NCBI GenBank assembly: GCA_919902495.1
Contig: CAKKRC010000028.1
Span: 23,261 to 87,260, forward strand
DNA length: 64,000 nt
Reading direction: 5' to 3'
Source: Nitrospiria bacterium
Lineage (GTDB): Bacteria; Nitrospirota; UBA9217
This document shows, piece after piece, positions 25,413-34,342 of the stretch; position 1 is the first letter of the stretch; each line of letters opens with the position of its first letter. Both the position numbers and the translations under genes were made by a program. The notes under the pieces were generated by a model, which saw only the letters and a program-made list of their open reading frames with translations, did no database searches and was not told the DNA's origin.

Positions 25413-26192
25413 ATGTCTACAATAAAAAACACCGAGCACTGCATGGCCTGCGGCGGCAAGCTGGATTACGTCGATAAAGCCGAGAACCTTGTCTGCACGT
25501 ACTGCGGCGCAGGTCACCAGGCACATGTCAAATGCTCCAAGGGCCACTTCGTTTGCGATGCCTGTCACGGCAAGGATGCGCGCCAGGTCATCGAGGACCT
25601 TGCGCGAACCTCCGGGTCCCAGGACCCCGTTGCGATCGCCGAGCTCATGATGTCCCATCCGGCGTTACCCATGCTTTCCTGCGACCATGCGTTCATTGCC
25701 GCCGGGGCGCTCATGGCCGCGCTCAGGAACTCTCCCTACGGGTCGAAGATCGGGGAGGCGGAGATCGCCGAGGCGTTCGGCAGGACCGCGAAACAGGCGC
25801 ACGGCGGCTATTGCGGCCTCACCGGCGTGTGCGGCGTCGCGCCCGCCATCGGCGCGTGTTTCTCCATCTTCCTCGGCGCCCGGTGCGGAACGGACCGGGA
25901 GCAAAGGATCGTGATGGAGGCAGTGACGCGGGTCAGCGGGGCGATAACGGACCTGACCGGCCCGAGCTGCTGCAAGGCCTATGTCCGCGCGGCGCTCACG
26001 GTGGCGGTGGCCCTGTTCGCTGAGAAGTTCGGCGTTGTCCTGCCGGTGCAGGAAAGTTCCAGCGTCTGCAGCCACTCGCTGCAGCATCCCCATGGCTGCC
26101 GCGAGGAGCGGTGTCCATACTATAAGAAGCCTGCCGGCGATATCTTCACCGGGAAGACGTTCGTGCCGCGTACCACCGCCTGCGTTACCTGA
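25413..26192 (+). CDS. DUF5714-like Cys-rich protein
   Basis: 259 residues from ATG 25413. The N-terminal zinc-ribbon-like part has CMACGG, CTYCG, C-x7-C-x2-C (KCSKGHFVCDACHG). The larger helical part contains GGYCGLTGVCGVAPAIGA and GPSCCKA. The C-terminus has VCSHSLQHPHGCREERCPYY. The pattern of conserved Cys and 'H-x-F-I-x-A-G-A-L' recalls DUF5714, which is found beside methyltransferases and radical SAM enzymes in anaerobes. Family membership is from memory. Function unknown. Confidence 0.7.
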   Translation: MSTIKNTEHCMACGGKLDYVDKAENLVCTYCGAGHQAHVKCSKGHFVCDACHGKDARQVIEDLARTSGSQDPVAIAELMMSHPALPMLSCDHAFIAAGALMAALRNSPYGSKIGEAEIAEAFGRTAKQAHGGYCGLTGVCGVAPAIGACFSIFLGARCGTDREQRIVMEAVTRVSGAITDLTGPSCCKAYVRAALTVAVALFAEKFGVVLPVQESSSVCSHSLQHPHGCREERCPYYKKPAGDIFTGKTFVPRTTACVT

Positions 26193-26202
26193 AAGCCGTG
26201 AG

Positions 26203-26219
26203 CCGTCCCGGCGGGACGG
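26203..26219. repeat. Perfect hairpin between the DUF5714-like and EamA genes
   Basis: CCGTCCC-GGC-GGGACGG. It has no T-run after it, so it is not a classical terminator. Confidence 0.5.
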
Positions 26220-26271
26220 GGAAGACCGGATACACTGCTCAGTTCATGAAAGTCGCCGCGCCCTGGAGCCC

Positions 26272-27150
26272 ATGCCCTACCTCTGGATCGTCCTATCCCT
26301 TACGTCCGCGTTCTCCCTCGCCACCAGCGACGCCCTGACGAAGAGGATCATCACGCCGGCAAATGAATATGCCATCGCCTGGCTGCGCATCGTTTATTCG
26401 CTGCCCGCGCTGGCCGCGGCACTGGCCTTCACGCCGGTGCCTTCCCTCGACGCGACGTTCGCGGTCGCATTCTGCGCGGCGCTTCCCCTCGAGATCGCCG
26501 CGATCCTCCTCTATTACAAGGCCCTGCGCGTCTCGCCCTTAAGCCTCTCGCTGCCGTTCCTGTCGCTTACGCCGGTGTTCCTCGTGATCTTCTCCTGGAT
26601 CATCATGGGAGAGAAGGTGTCCGCGGCCGGGGCAGCCGGCATCGCGCTCATCGCCCTGGGCGGGTACGGATTGAACCTGTCGTCGCTGCGGGCGGGTCCA
26701 CTCGGGCCGCTGAAGGCGGTGCTGCGTGAGCGGGGTTCCCTGTACATGCTTGCCGTGTCCCTGATCTACAGCGCCACCTCGGCGCTGGGAAAGCTCGCCA
26801 TCACCCACTCATCGCCGGCGTTCTTCGGCGCGACGTACTATCTCGCCCTTGCCGTCTGCCTGCTGCCGGTGATCGTGTTCCTGGCCGGGGGGCGTGTGTT
26901 CTTTGCCGAGCTCAGGGCGACGGCGCGGGCCGCGCTCTTGCCTGGGGCGTTCGATGCGGTCCAGTCCGTCACCCATTTCTTCGCCGTGAGCATGGCCAAT
27001 GTGGCGTATATGATCGCCATCAAGCGGTCCAGCCTGCTCATGGGGAGCGTCTACGGATTCCTGCTCTTCGGCGAGCGAAACGTCCGGGAGCGTCTTGTCG
27101 GGTCCCTGATCATGTTCGCGGGATTTGTCGTGATCGTGGTGTACGGGTGA
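26272..27150 (+). CDS. EamA/DMT-family membrane transporter
   Basis: 292 residues from ATG 26272. Ten hydrophobic helices form two EamA repeats, e.g. 'LPFLSLTPVFLVIFSWIIMGE' at the end of repeat 1 and 'KRSSLLMGSVYGFLLFGE' in repeat 2. Substrates of this drug/metabolite family cannot be predicted. A longer upstream frame overlaps the previous gene in another frame and is not credible. Confidence 0.85.
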   Translation: MPYLWIVLSLTSAFSLATSDALTKRIITPANEYAIAWLRIVYSLPALAAALAFTPVPSLDATFAVAFCAALPLEIAAILLYYKALRVSPLSLSLPFLSLTPVFLVIFSWIIMGEKVSAAGAAGIALIALGGYGLNLSSLRAGPLGPLKAVLRERGSLYMLAVSLIYSATSALGKLAITHSSPAFFGATYYLALAVCLLPVIVFLAGGRVFFAELRATARAALLPGAFDAVQSVTHFFAVSMANVAYMIAIKRSSLLMGSVYGFLLFGERNVRERLVGSLIMFAGFVVIVVYG

Positions 27151-27205
27151 GAACGAAGGGCATGAACAAAATTGCAGGACAGCAGGTCTGAAAGGACGGA
27201 TCGAT

Positions 27206-27847
27206 ATGACCAGGGAACAAGAGCTGAAAAGGATCGCGGCAGAGATCACACGCTGCCGTCTATGCAAGAAGGGCGGGACGGGGAAGGCGGTGCCGGGGGA
27301 GGGATATCCCGCTGCGCGGGTCGTGTTCATCGGAGAGGCGCCGGGAAGGGAAGAGGCAAAGACCGGCCGGCCGTTCGTCGGGCGGTCGGGAAAGCTTCTG
27401 CGCCAGTCGATCCGGGACACGGGACTCGTCGAGTCCGAGGTGTTCATCACCAGTCCGGTCCATTATCTCCCGGACCGGGGTACGCCCTCGAAAGAGATGA
27501 TCCGCCACGGCAGGGAACATCTCTTCAAACAGCTTGCGGTCATCGGCCCGGACATCATCGTTCTGCTCGGTAATTCAGCCTGCGTTGCCATGCTCGACGG
27601 CAAGGTGGAGATCACCAAAAAGCACGGGACCCTGGTGAAGAAGGATGGCAGGACCTATTTTATCACCGTCCATCCGGCTTATGCACTCCGCTTTGCCAAG
27701 GGAAAGGAAATGCTCTTTCAGGACTTTTCGAAATTAAAGCGGATGATCAGGCCGGCCCGGCAGGCTGCTGCCGCTCCCCGAAAAGCCCGGGGAACGGCGG
27801 AGCGTCCCAGGAAAATCCGGTTGAAATTCCCGAAAGATGAGTTATAG
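27206..27847 (+). CDS. Uracil-DNA glycosylase superfamily protein, iron-sulfur ligands incomplete
   Basis: 213 residues. GEAPGREEAKTGRPFVGRSGKLL is the uracil-binding/catalytic region of family 4 enzymes, and HPAYAL the second active-site motif. Of the four Cys that hold the 4Fe-4S cluster in family 4, the N-terminal pair is present (CRLC). The third, normally in 'VVKCRPP', is replaced by 'PVHYLPDRGTP', and the fourth by 'GREHLFKQL'. It may be a branch without the cluster. The C-terminus is a basic tail (KARGTAERPRKIRLKF). Confidence 0.82.
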   Translation: MTREQELKRIAAEITRCRLCKKGGTGKAVPGEGYPAARVVFIGEAPGREEAKTGRPFVGRSGKLLRQSIRDTGLVESEVFITSPVHYLPDRGTPSKEMIRHGREHLFKQLAVIGPDIIVLLGNSACVAMLDGKVEITKKHGTLVKKDGRTYFITVHPAYALRFAKGKEMLFQDFSKLKRMIRPARQAAAAPRKARGTAERPRKIRLKFPKDEL

Positions 27848-27878
27848 TTGTGCATACGATGCGGCAAGGAGGGCGTGT

Positions 27879-28286
27879 ATGAGCTTTGTATGGACCGATG
27901 ATCTGCTTACCCGGGTGGATGATATCGATGAACAGCATAAAGAGATATTCGTGCGGCTCAATGCTCTTCTGGATGCCTTAGCCCGGCAGAAGGGCAAAGA
28001 GGAGATCGGCGGATTCCTCGACTTTCTGGAGGAATTCGTCGCCTATCATTTTGCCGCTGAAGAGCGGGAGATGACCGGCCATAAGTATCCCGGCCTGGCC
28101 GACCACGAGAAGGAGCATGAGGAGTTCAAGAAGAGGATCTGCGCCCTGAAGCGGGACTTTAACGAATCCGGGGCAAGCACCCAGTTGGTTCTGATGACGG
28201 TGCGGTCGTCCTGCGAGTGGCTGGTCGGTCACATCAAGAAGACCGACAAGGCGATGGCAGGTTTTTTGAAGCAGAAGGCCGTATAG
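27879..28286 (+). CDS. Bacteriohemerythrin
   Basis: 135 residues from ATG 27879, with AAGGAGGG 8 nt upstream; the earlier ATG at 27837 lies inside the UDG gene. The di-iron ligands are all visible: DEQHKEIF, HFAAEE, HEKEHEEF and the final H-x4-D in WLVGHIKKTD. It would bind O2 reversibly in the cytoplasm, for oxygen scavenging or delivery. Spacing to the UDG-like gene is short (about 30 bp). Confidence 0.93.
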   Translation: MSFVWTDDLLTRVDDIDEQHKEIFVRLNALLDALARQKGKEEIGGFLDFLEEFVAYHFAAEEREMTGHKYPGLADHEKEHEEFKKRICALKRDFNESGASTQLVLMTVRSSCEWLVGHIKKTDKAMAGFLKQKAV

Positions 28287-28323
28287 ATCTGACAGATGCC
28301 GTCGCGGGATGCAGCAACGGTGT

Positions 28324-29100
28324 TCAAAAGCGCTTCTTGCTCTGCGGATCCAAGGCAGAGATCATTTGTGCCAAAGCGTCCCGAAGAACGCTGATCTCGT
28401 CCTTGGTGCCTATGAAGGGAAGGGTGGTTCCCGCCTCGCCGGCGGTCAGTTTCTCGACCGCCTGGGTCATCGAACGGAGCGGCCGTATGACAACGACGGT
28501 GAGGATGCTGTACACGGCGATGCAGATCGCGGCCGCCAGCACGATGATGAGCGCGATGACCTGTATCGTTGTCGCACGGATGGCATCTTTCACCGTATCC
28601 ATCTTGAAATACGCCTCGATCACGCCTTCGGTCTTTCCGTCAATGACGACCGGCACGTAGACTTCCATCAGCTGACGATACCCGTGGAGCTCAATGTTCG
28701 CTTTTTCGGTCTGTGGCGGTTTGATGACGGACAGGACCCTGCTGTCGAGCAGCGATTGCCGGTAGTTCGAACTGTCGGTTTTCGTGCCGATATCCGCGGC
28801 GGTCGTGGAGTAGATGATGTCGAACTTGGCGTTGAAGATCTTGACCTTCAGGATCTCCGGCGTCCGCACCAGCCGGAGGAAACTCTCGAAGGCCGTTTTC
28901 TGCCGCTGAAAGTCCTGGTCCCGGAAATTCTCGACCGTGAGCCCTTCCCGGATCTTTGCCGCGACATGCTCCGCGGTCATCGCCTGGGCGCGCTGGAGCG
29001 CTTCCTGTTCGATGTGATCGGCTACGAAGTAGGCCGTGAGCAGGGACATTGCTGCGGCGATGAGGATGATGGGAAGAAGCAGCTTCATGCGAAGTTTCAT
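28324..29100 (-). CDS. Membrane sensor with HAMP domain and no output domain
   Basis: 258 residues. TM1 (LLLPIILIAAAMSLLTAYFV), an extracytoplasmic domain of about 140 residues, TM2 (IQVIALIIVLAAAICIAVYSIL) and a HAMP domain (VVVIRPLRSMTQAVEKLTAGE ... DEISVLRDALAQMI). The protein then stops, with no kinase, cyclase or MCP domain. The periplasmic part resembles a single Cache-like sensor (LMEVYVPVVIDGKTEGVIEAYFKMD). It may partner with a separate protein, but no regulator is adjacent. Confidence 0.85.
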   Translation of the reverse strand: MKLRMKLLLPIILIAAAMSLLTAYFVADHIEQEALQRAQAMTAEHVAAKIREGLTVENFRDQDFQRQKTAFESFLRLVRTPEILKVKIFNAKFDIIYSTTAADIGTKTDSSNYRQSLLDSRVLSVIKPPQTEKANIELHGYRQLMEVYVPVVIDGKTEGVIEAYFKMDTVKDAIRATTIQVIALIIVLAAAICIAVYSILTVVVIRPLRSMTQAVEKLTAGEAGTTLPFIGTKDEISVLRDALAQMISALDPQSKKRF

Positions 29101-29190
29101 GGGGCCTCCTTGTTGGACAGATGCAGGACGGCTGTCGGCCGTCTGTTCCTTTATGATAGCGTATGGACGGAATTTGTCAAGGAAGCCGGC

Positions 29191-30084
29191 TCATCGCCTC
29201 GCAGACAATGTTACGGCGGTGAGGGCGTGCATCGGTCCGACAGCTTTTAACCTATCGAGTTGCTGGTCGCTCCAGACGAAGAAAGATCCGGCGAAGGCGA
29301 GGGAGTTCAAGGAAATGTCCTCAATATGCTCCCGTGACCACGGGACGAGGAGCATCCACTCGCGCGTGACGATAAAACAGTAAGGCTGTGATTGGCGGGT
29401 GAGGGGCGACGTACCGGGAGCGTTCATGCCGACGCTCTTGAGCATGGCGGTGTAGAGCTCGAACGTTTCAATGGCCGCTTCGCGGGGCGTGTCTGCAATA
29501 TTCGGCCTGAGCCTCACATAGGAGTGGAGGAAGGAAAAGGCGGGAATGGTTCCGGGTGCGGCGATCTGGCCCAGTCCCTGCAAGAGGGGGGCTATGGGCA
29601 CCGGCGGTCCCGCAGGCGCCAGGGGAAGCGGCACCATTTGGAGATGTTTGTGCTGCTGGCTGGCGCCCGCTTCCCGGCCTCCATTGTAAAAGCCCAGGCC
29701 GTCATACTCGGCCATGCAGAGCCAGAGCGCTTCGAGGTCCAGCAGCGTGAGGAGTGAATCCTGGTCCTCGAAGTGACGGGTGACGATGAGCAGGTGATGG
29801 TCCACGACGTTGAACTTGTTCAGGACCGCGACATGGGTATCGGTTATGTCCGCGACGGTAAGGTCCTGTTCGGGCGGGAGGAAGGGGTCCAAGTCCTGTT
29901 TCGTTCGAGCCACCGACTTTTCCCGGAGGGACGCCAGCACGCGGACGAAGAACCGCACGCCGCCGTCCTCGATAAAGGCGTGGACGGTCGGGAAGGAACG
30001 GAGCGCGCCCGAGGTGAGCGCATGCTCCGTGGTCCTGACCACGCGGTGCCAGAGAGTACCTTTTTCCAGAGGCTTGATCCCCAT
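29191..30084 (-). CDS. ATP adenylyltransferase (Ap4A phosphorylase-like)
   Basis: 297 residues. The HIT-like active site GASQQHKHLQMVPLPL and the upstream NKFNVVDHHLLIVTRHF match Apa1/Apa2-type enzymes that phosphorolyse Ap4A to ATP and ADP. The C-terminal 'PYCFIVTREWMLLVPWSREH' is also typical. It is a cytosolic stress-nucleotide enzyme. It stands alone on the minus strand. Confidence 0.9.
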   Translation of the reverse strand: MGIKPLEKGTLWHRVVRTTEHALTSGALRSFPTVHAFIEDGGVRFFVRVLASLREKSVARTKQDLDPFLPPEQDLTVADITDTHVAVLNKFNVVDHHLLIVTRHFEDQDSLLTLLDLEALWLCMAEYDGLGFYNGGREAGASQQHKHLQMVPLPLAPAGPPVPIAPLLQGLGQIAAPGTIPAFSFLHSYVRLRPNIADTPREAAIETFELYTAMLKSVGMNAPGTSPLTRQSQPYCFIVTREWMLLVPWSREHIEDISLNSLAFAGSFFVWSDQQLDRLKAVGPMHALTAVTLSARR

Positions 30085-30243
30085 AACGCGAAAGCATTAT
30101 AGCATAGACGAAGCATAATAGAAAACCTCCCCCGGGGGTCAATCCTGTCGGCAGACTGCGGATCGTATGACCTGTATCATAACGCCGGCTGTCCATCCGT
30201 CCTATACTACGATCATAATAAACTTATGACAGAGGAGGGCGTT

Positions 30244-30465
30244 ATGAAGGAACTCAATGTTACGACCATCGTTCCGAGGGACCGGCATCCGCTGATCTTC
30301 AAGACCTTCGATGATATGGAGAAAGGCGGGGCGTTCATTTTGGTCAACGACCACGATCCCAAGCCGCTCTACTATTCGTTCCTGCACGAACGGGAGGGAC
30401 AGTTCGGATGGGAATATCTTGTCGAGGGGCCCGAGGAATGGAAGGTCAGGATATCGAAGAAGTGA
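30244..30465 (+). CDS. DUF2249 family protein
   Basis: 73 residues from ATG 30244, preceded by GAGGAGGG; an in-frame start at 30226 lacks a site. The DUF2249 pattern is clear: 'VPRDRHPLIFKTFDDM', 'GGAFILVNDHDPKPLYYSF' and 'FGWEYLVEGPEEWKVRI'. These small TusA-like-fold proteins occur in respiratory and nitrogen-oxide contexts; no activity is known. Confidence 0.88.
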   Translation: MKELNVTTIVPRDRHPLIFKTFDDMEKGGAFILVNDHDPKPLYYSFLHEREGQFGWEYLVEGPEEWKVRISKK

Positions 30466-30550
30466 ACGCGCATATCAATGCTGGTTCATTCGCATAAAGT
30501 TGAAAAGGCAAGGGCGGACCACAGAAACAAAGGCTCGGATGAAGAACTCA

Positions 30551-30640
30551 TCCACAGATTTCGCAGATTGACACAGATTTAGTCTTTAAACACGATTCAG
30601 GGCAGTCGCTTTAATCTGCGTAATCTGTGAAATCTGCGGA
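30551..30640. repeat. Inverted-repeat element (CAGATT family)
   Basis: Arm 30551-30581 (tccacagatttcgcagattg ...) and arm 30611-30640 (taatctgcgtaatctgtg ...) are imperfect reverse complements. Confidence 0.7.
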
Positions 30641-30753
30641 CGAATCTCAGTCTTTCTCTGTTCTTGTTTGTAAGGCTTTTTTCAACTGAAATACGATAGA
30701 CCCTCAATACTGCCGTGATGTGACTTTCGATCCAGGAGGAATGCTAACGACCG

Positions 30754-30933
30754 ATGGTGCCGAATATCGATTATAGCCTGTGCGAGGGGTGCGGCGGATG
30801 CGCCGAGGCCTATCCCCGGTTCTTTGAGATGCGCGATGAGAAGGCCTGGGTCATCAATGCTGCGGAGTTCGACGCGGAAAAGGACAAAGGTGTTTTAACG
30901 ATCTGTCCCTATTATGCCATTTCGATCGAGTAG
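30754..30933 (+). CDS. Small monocluster ferredoxin with Tyr in place of the fourth proximal Cys
   Basis: 59 residues from ATG 30754. C-E-G-C-G-G-C-A-E-A-Y-P near the N-terminus and TICPYYAISIE at the C-terminus give the four ligands C-x2-C-x2-C ... CP of single-cluster [4Fe-4S] ferredoxins. In two-cluster relatives the 'AYP' position would be 'xCP'. An AGGAGG lies at 30734-30739, 14 nt upstream. An ATG at 30741 is closer to it but reads into a stop after 11 codons in another frame. The acidic, 59-residue size fits the D. gigas type. It is an electron carrier of unknown partner. Confidence 0.85.
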   Translation: MVPNIDYSLCEGCGGCAEAYPRFFEMRDEKAWVINAAEFDAEKDKGVLTICPYYAISIE

Positions 30934-31041
30934 CCGCGGGGTGCGGGAGCACGGAAGATGCGCATTTGCGGAGCTGCGTAATTCTTTGTGTGCCGTGTCA
31001 TACGAATGCCGAATGAACCGCTATCGGCAGTGCTCGTTCAC

Positions 31042-32004
31042 CTACCGGGCATCAACTGCAGCCCGGTTCTCTCCAACCTCAGCATCCATCGCATTACTGT
31101 TGATCCCCATTTTCACTTCCCATAGCCTTTTTGCCAATGCATCGAGAAGGTCGTTATGCTCGACCGTTTCCCGCCACTGCGACGGGATGCCTTCGATGCC
31201 GTAACAGGCGCCGGCGATCGCGCCGGTCATCGCCCCGATCGTGTCCGCGTCACCGCCGAGGCTCACTGCATAGATCACCGCGCTCTTGAAATCGCGATGG
31301 GACAGAAAGGCATAGATGGCCGTCGGGACCGAATCGAGGCAGGAGGTCCCGGTCCCGAGCTTCGCCACGACATCCTCCCGCGATGCGCCGTTTTCGATGA
31401 ACCCGATGATCGTCTTCAGCTTTTCCTGGTAGGGCCCCGGCTTGGCGAACATGCGGAGCGTGCCGAGGAAATCAGTAATGCTCAAATTCCCGGGTTCGGC
31501 GAGCGTTGCCAGAGCAACGGCACAGGCCTGGAGCGCCGCGCCTTCCAGTCCCCATTCGTGACTATGGGTGATGCCGGCGCTGTGATAGGCGATGTCACGG
31601 AGCATCCGGGGGTCGTCATGGTACAGCAGACCCACGGGGGCCACCCGCATGGCAGCTCCGTTGCCAAAGGACCCTTCCGCGTAGAGGTCCCGGTCGATCA
31701 TCCCGAAGCCCAGCTTGCCGTTCCGCATCAGGCGGAACACGCGGGTGATCGTGTGGCCGTAACGCCTCCACGGCTCCTGTTCGTATTTCTTGAGGAACAG
31801 TTCGGCCATGTGCCAGTAATGGAAGTCCCTGCATTCGGCGAGGGATTCCGCCACTGCGATGGTCATGGCGGTGTTCTCGGTGTACCGCGGGGCCAGGTCG
31901 GCAACCTCAGCGAACTCCGGGGACCCTTCGCGCCGGGCGCCGAGCGAGTCGCCAACAGCAGTACCGATGAGACATCCGGCGAATTTCGAAAGCATTGTAT
32001 CCAT
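31042..32004 (-). CDS. ADP-ribosylglycohydrolase-family protein (DraG-like)
   Basis: 320 residues from ATG 32004 (MDTMLSKFAGCLIGTAVGDSLG). The family motifs are the N-terminal GTAVGDSLGA and the C-terminal GGDADTIGAMTGAIAGA, whose Asp residues bind Mg. The first metal motif, usually TDDT, reads TENT here (RYTENTAMTIAVAES), so the metal site differs. It could remove ADP-ribose from proteins or be a non-canonical member. No DraT-like transferase is nearby. Confidence 0.85.
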   Translation of the reverse strand: MDTMLSKFAGCLIGTAVGDSLGARREGSPEFAEVADLAPRYTENTAMTIAVAESLAECRDFHYWHMAELFLKKYEQEPWRRYGHTITRVFRLMRNGKLGFGMIDRDLYAEGSFGNGAAMRVAPVGLLYHDDPRMLRDIAYHSAGITHSHEWGLEGAALQACAVALATLAEPGNLSITDFLGTLRMFAKPGPYQEKLKTIIGFIENGASREDVVAKLGTGTSCLDSVPTAIYAFLSHRDFKSAVIYAVSLGGDADTIGAMTGAIAGACYGIEGIPSQWRETVEHNDLLDALAKRLWEVKMGINSNAMDAEVGENRAAVDAR

Positions 32005-32166
32005 ACAATTGGGGTCTGTTGCCGCAGAGAATGCGGGGTTCAATGCGTGCCTTTATCCGTTTAACTAGTGTTAGTATAGCGGGAAATAACGGGACATGCA
32101 AGTTGTTGCAGAGGGAACGCAAGGAGATCCGTCCGGATCGTGCGGGCCCTGTATGCAGAGGATCTG

Positions 32167-34293
32167 TTACCGGACGATCTGGCCGATCAAGTCGTCCCGG
32201 GACATCTCGAAGAGGAACTTCGGCGGGGTGAACCGCTCACCATACTTTGTCGCGTAGATCTCGAGCTGCTCGACGATGTACTTCGCTCCCAGTTTCTCCG
32301 CGTATCTCATCAGGCCGCCGCGGAAAGGCGGGAAGCCGATGCCGAAAATGAGCGCCGCGTCCAGATGATCGACGCGGTCGATGATCTTGTCTTCCAGGCA
32401 CAGGGCGGCTTCCTTGATCATCAGGAACACCGCCCGCTCTACGATCTCCTGCTCCGGCACGGGTCTACGAGCACCCCCGCGCTTCCCTGCCATCGCTGCC
32501 ACCAGGGGATTCTGCTTGCCGCGCTTCCCGCCGGAATAGAGATAGAACCCCTTGCCGTTCTTTTTGCCCAGATACCCTTCCTTATATAGGTCTTCGAGGA
32601 GTTGGGACTGCTTGATCCGCGCACCCAGACCCAGATGCAGGATGCCGGATACCTTGTGGCTGATATCGATGCCGATCTCGTCCAGCAAGATGAAGGCGCC
32701 CATGGGCATGCCGAACCGGAGGAGCGCCTGGTCGATCTCATCGATCCCGCTCCCTTCCTCCAGCATGGCGAGCGCCTCGCCCAGGTAGGGCATGAGGATC
32801 CGGTTCACCAGGAACCCCGGCCCGTCGTTCACGACCACGGGGAGCTTGCCGAGCCTCCGGGAAAGCCCGGCTATGGCGGCGACGGTTCCCGTCGAAGTCC
32901 GATCTCCTTTCACGACCTCCACCAACGGCATCTTTTCCACGGGATTGAAGAAATGCATGCCCACCACCAGCTCCGGCCGCCTTGCTTCGGATGCCAGCCC
33001 GGTGATGGAAAGGGAAGAGGTGTTCGAAGCAAAAATTGCATGATCCTTTGCTACTAGCTCGAAATCCCGGAGCACGGCCTTCTTGACCTCCATGTTCTCA
33101 ACGACGGCTTCGACCGCGAGGTCCGCGGCGCTGAATCCGCTGGCGTCGGTCGCCCCCGTGATCCTGTCCATGCCGTCCCGGGCCTGGAGGGGATCAAGGA
33201 TGCCTTTCTTCGATCGTTTCCGGAATATCCCGTCAGCCGTACGGAACCCCATGGATAGGGCTTTCGGCGTGACATCCTTCATGCGGACCGTGATGCCTTT
33301 TTCAGCGAAGAGCTGGGCTATGCCGCCGCCCATGATCCCGGCCCCGATGACGCTTGCATGGGTAACGGAGAACTGAGATGGAGAAGAGTCCTTCTTCAGC
33401 GACTCGTTCAGGTAGAAGACGTTGATGAGATTCTTCGAAACCTCAGAGACGACGAGACTGCCGAGCGTCCGGGCCTCATGCTCGTAGCCTGCGGAAAGGC
33501 CGCGGGACAGGCCGAAGCGTACGGCTTCCAGTGCTGCAAGCGGAGCGGGATAGTTCCCCCGGGTCTCTTTGAGCACGCTCTTCCGCGCGGTCCGGTAGAC
33601 AAGGGCCCGTGTCAGGGGATTGCTTTCGAGGAGCCTGATGAAGAGCGGTCTTTTCGCGCGGATGGCCGTCGGCCGCGGCTTGCCGATCGCCTGTTTCGCC
33701 GTCTGCACGGCGACGTCCAGAAGCGTTTCCTTGTATGTCACTTCGTCGGCCAGGCCGATCTTCTTTGCTTTTTTCGCGTAGATGTTCTTGCCCGGCAGGA
33801 TCATTTCGAGGGCATTCGAGAGCCCGACGAGCCGCGGGAGCCGCTGGGTGCCGCCGAAACCCGGGATGATGCCGATCTTCACCTCGGGAGGTCCGAGGAC
33901 CGTCCTCGGATCGTTGCTGATCACGCGATGGGAGCAGGCCAGGGCGAGCTCCAGGCCGCCGCCCAGACAGGGGCCGTGGATGGCAGCGACGGTCGGGAAG
34001 GGAAGCGCTTCGAGCTTGTTCATGACCGACTGGCCCTTCCTGCTTAACTCCTCGCCCTTGTTCGCGTCGGCGATGTCCCGGATCTCGGCGATATCGGCGC
34101 CGGCAATGAAGATATCGGGTTTGCCGCTCCTGATGACGAGCGCTTTGATCGTATGATCCGCGGCGATCCCGTCGAGGAGCCGGTCCAGCTCGCTCATCAC
34201 CGCGGTGGTGAGCTTGTTGACCTTCTCGCCCGGCAGGTCGAAGGTCAGGACGGCGATGCCGTCTTTCTCTATTTCATAGTGGAACGCTGACAT
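32167..34293 (-). CDS. fadJ: Bifunctional enoyl-CoA hydratase / 3-hydroxyacyl-CoA dehydrogenase
   Basis: 708 residues. The crotonase half has the oxyanion-hole segments IAGADIAEI and HGPCLGGGLELALAC, with the acid residues in PPEVKIGIIPGFGGTQRLPR. The dehydrogenase half has the NAD-binding VIGAGIMGGGIAQLFAEKG, the catalytic HFFNPVEKMPLVEVV and VNDGPGFLVNRIL. It carries out steps 2 and 3 of beta-oxidation. fadI and fadD lie upstream on the same strand, with repeat elements in both spacers. Confidence 0.94.
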   Translation of the reverse strand: MSAFHYEIEKDGIAVLTFDLPGEKVNKLTTAVMSELDRLLDGIAADHTIKALVIRSGKPDIFIAGADIAEIRDIADANKGEELSRKGQSVMNKLEALPFPTVAAIHGPCLGGGLELALACSHRVISNDPRTVLGPPEVKIGIIPGFGGTQRLPRLVGLSNALEMILPGKNIYAKKAKKIGLADEVTYKETLLDVAVQTAKQAIGKPRPTAIRAKRPLFIRLLESNPLTRALVYRTARKSVLKETRGNYPAPLAALEAVRFGLSRGLSAGYEHEARTLGSLVVSEVSKNLINVFYLNESLKKDSSPSQFSVTHASVIGAGIMGGGIAQLFAEKGITVRMKDVTPKALSMGFRTADGIFRKRSKKGILDPLQARDGMDRITGATDASGFSAADLAVEAVVENMEVKKAVLRDFELVAKDHAIFASNTSSLSITGLASEARRPELVVGMHFFNPVEKMPLVEVVKGDRTSTGTVAAIAGLSRRLGKLPVVVNDGPGFLVNRILMPYLGEALAMLEEGSGIDEIDQALLRFGMPMGAFILLDEIGIDISHKVSGILHLGLGARIKQSQLLEDLYKEGYLGKKNGKGFYLYSGGKRGKQNPLVAAMAGKRGGARRPVPEQEIVERAVFLMIKEAALCLEDKIIDRVDHLDAALIFGIGFPPFRGGLMRYAEKLGAKYIVEQLEIYATKYGERFTPPKFLFEMSRDDLIGQIVR

Positions 34294-34342
34294 TGGAAAC
34301 CCTCACTCAGAACCAACAATAGTATACTTAAAAGAGATATTT

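Noticed and set aside
30741..30776. ATG at 30741 next to the AGGAGG as a gene start
   Set aside because: It reads only 11 codons in another frame; the ferredoxin frame starts at 30754. Possible leader peptide, not claimed.
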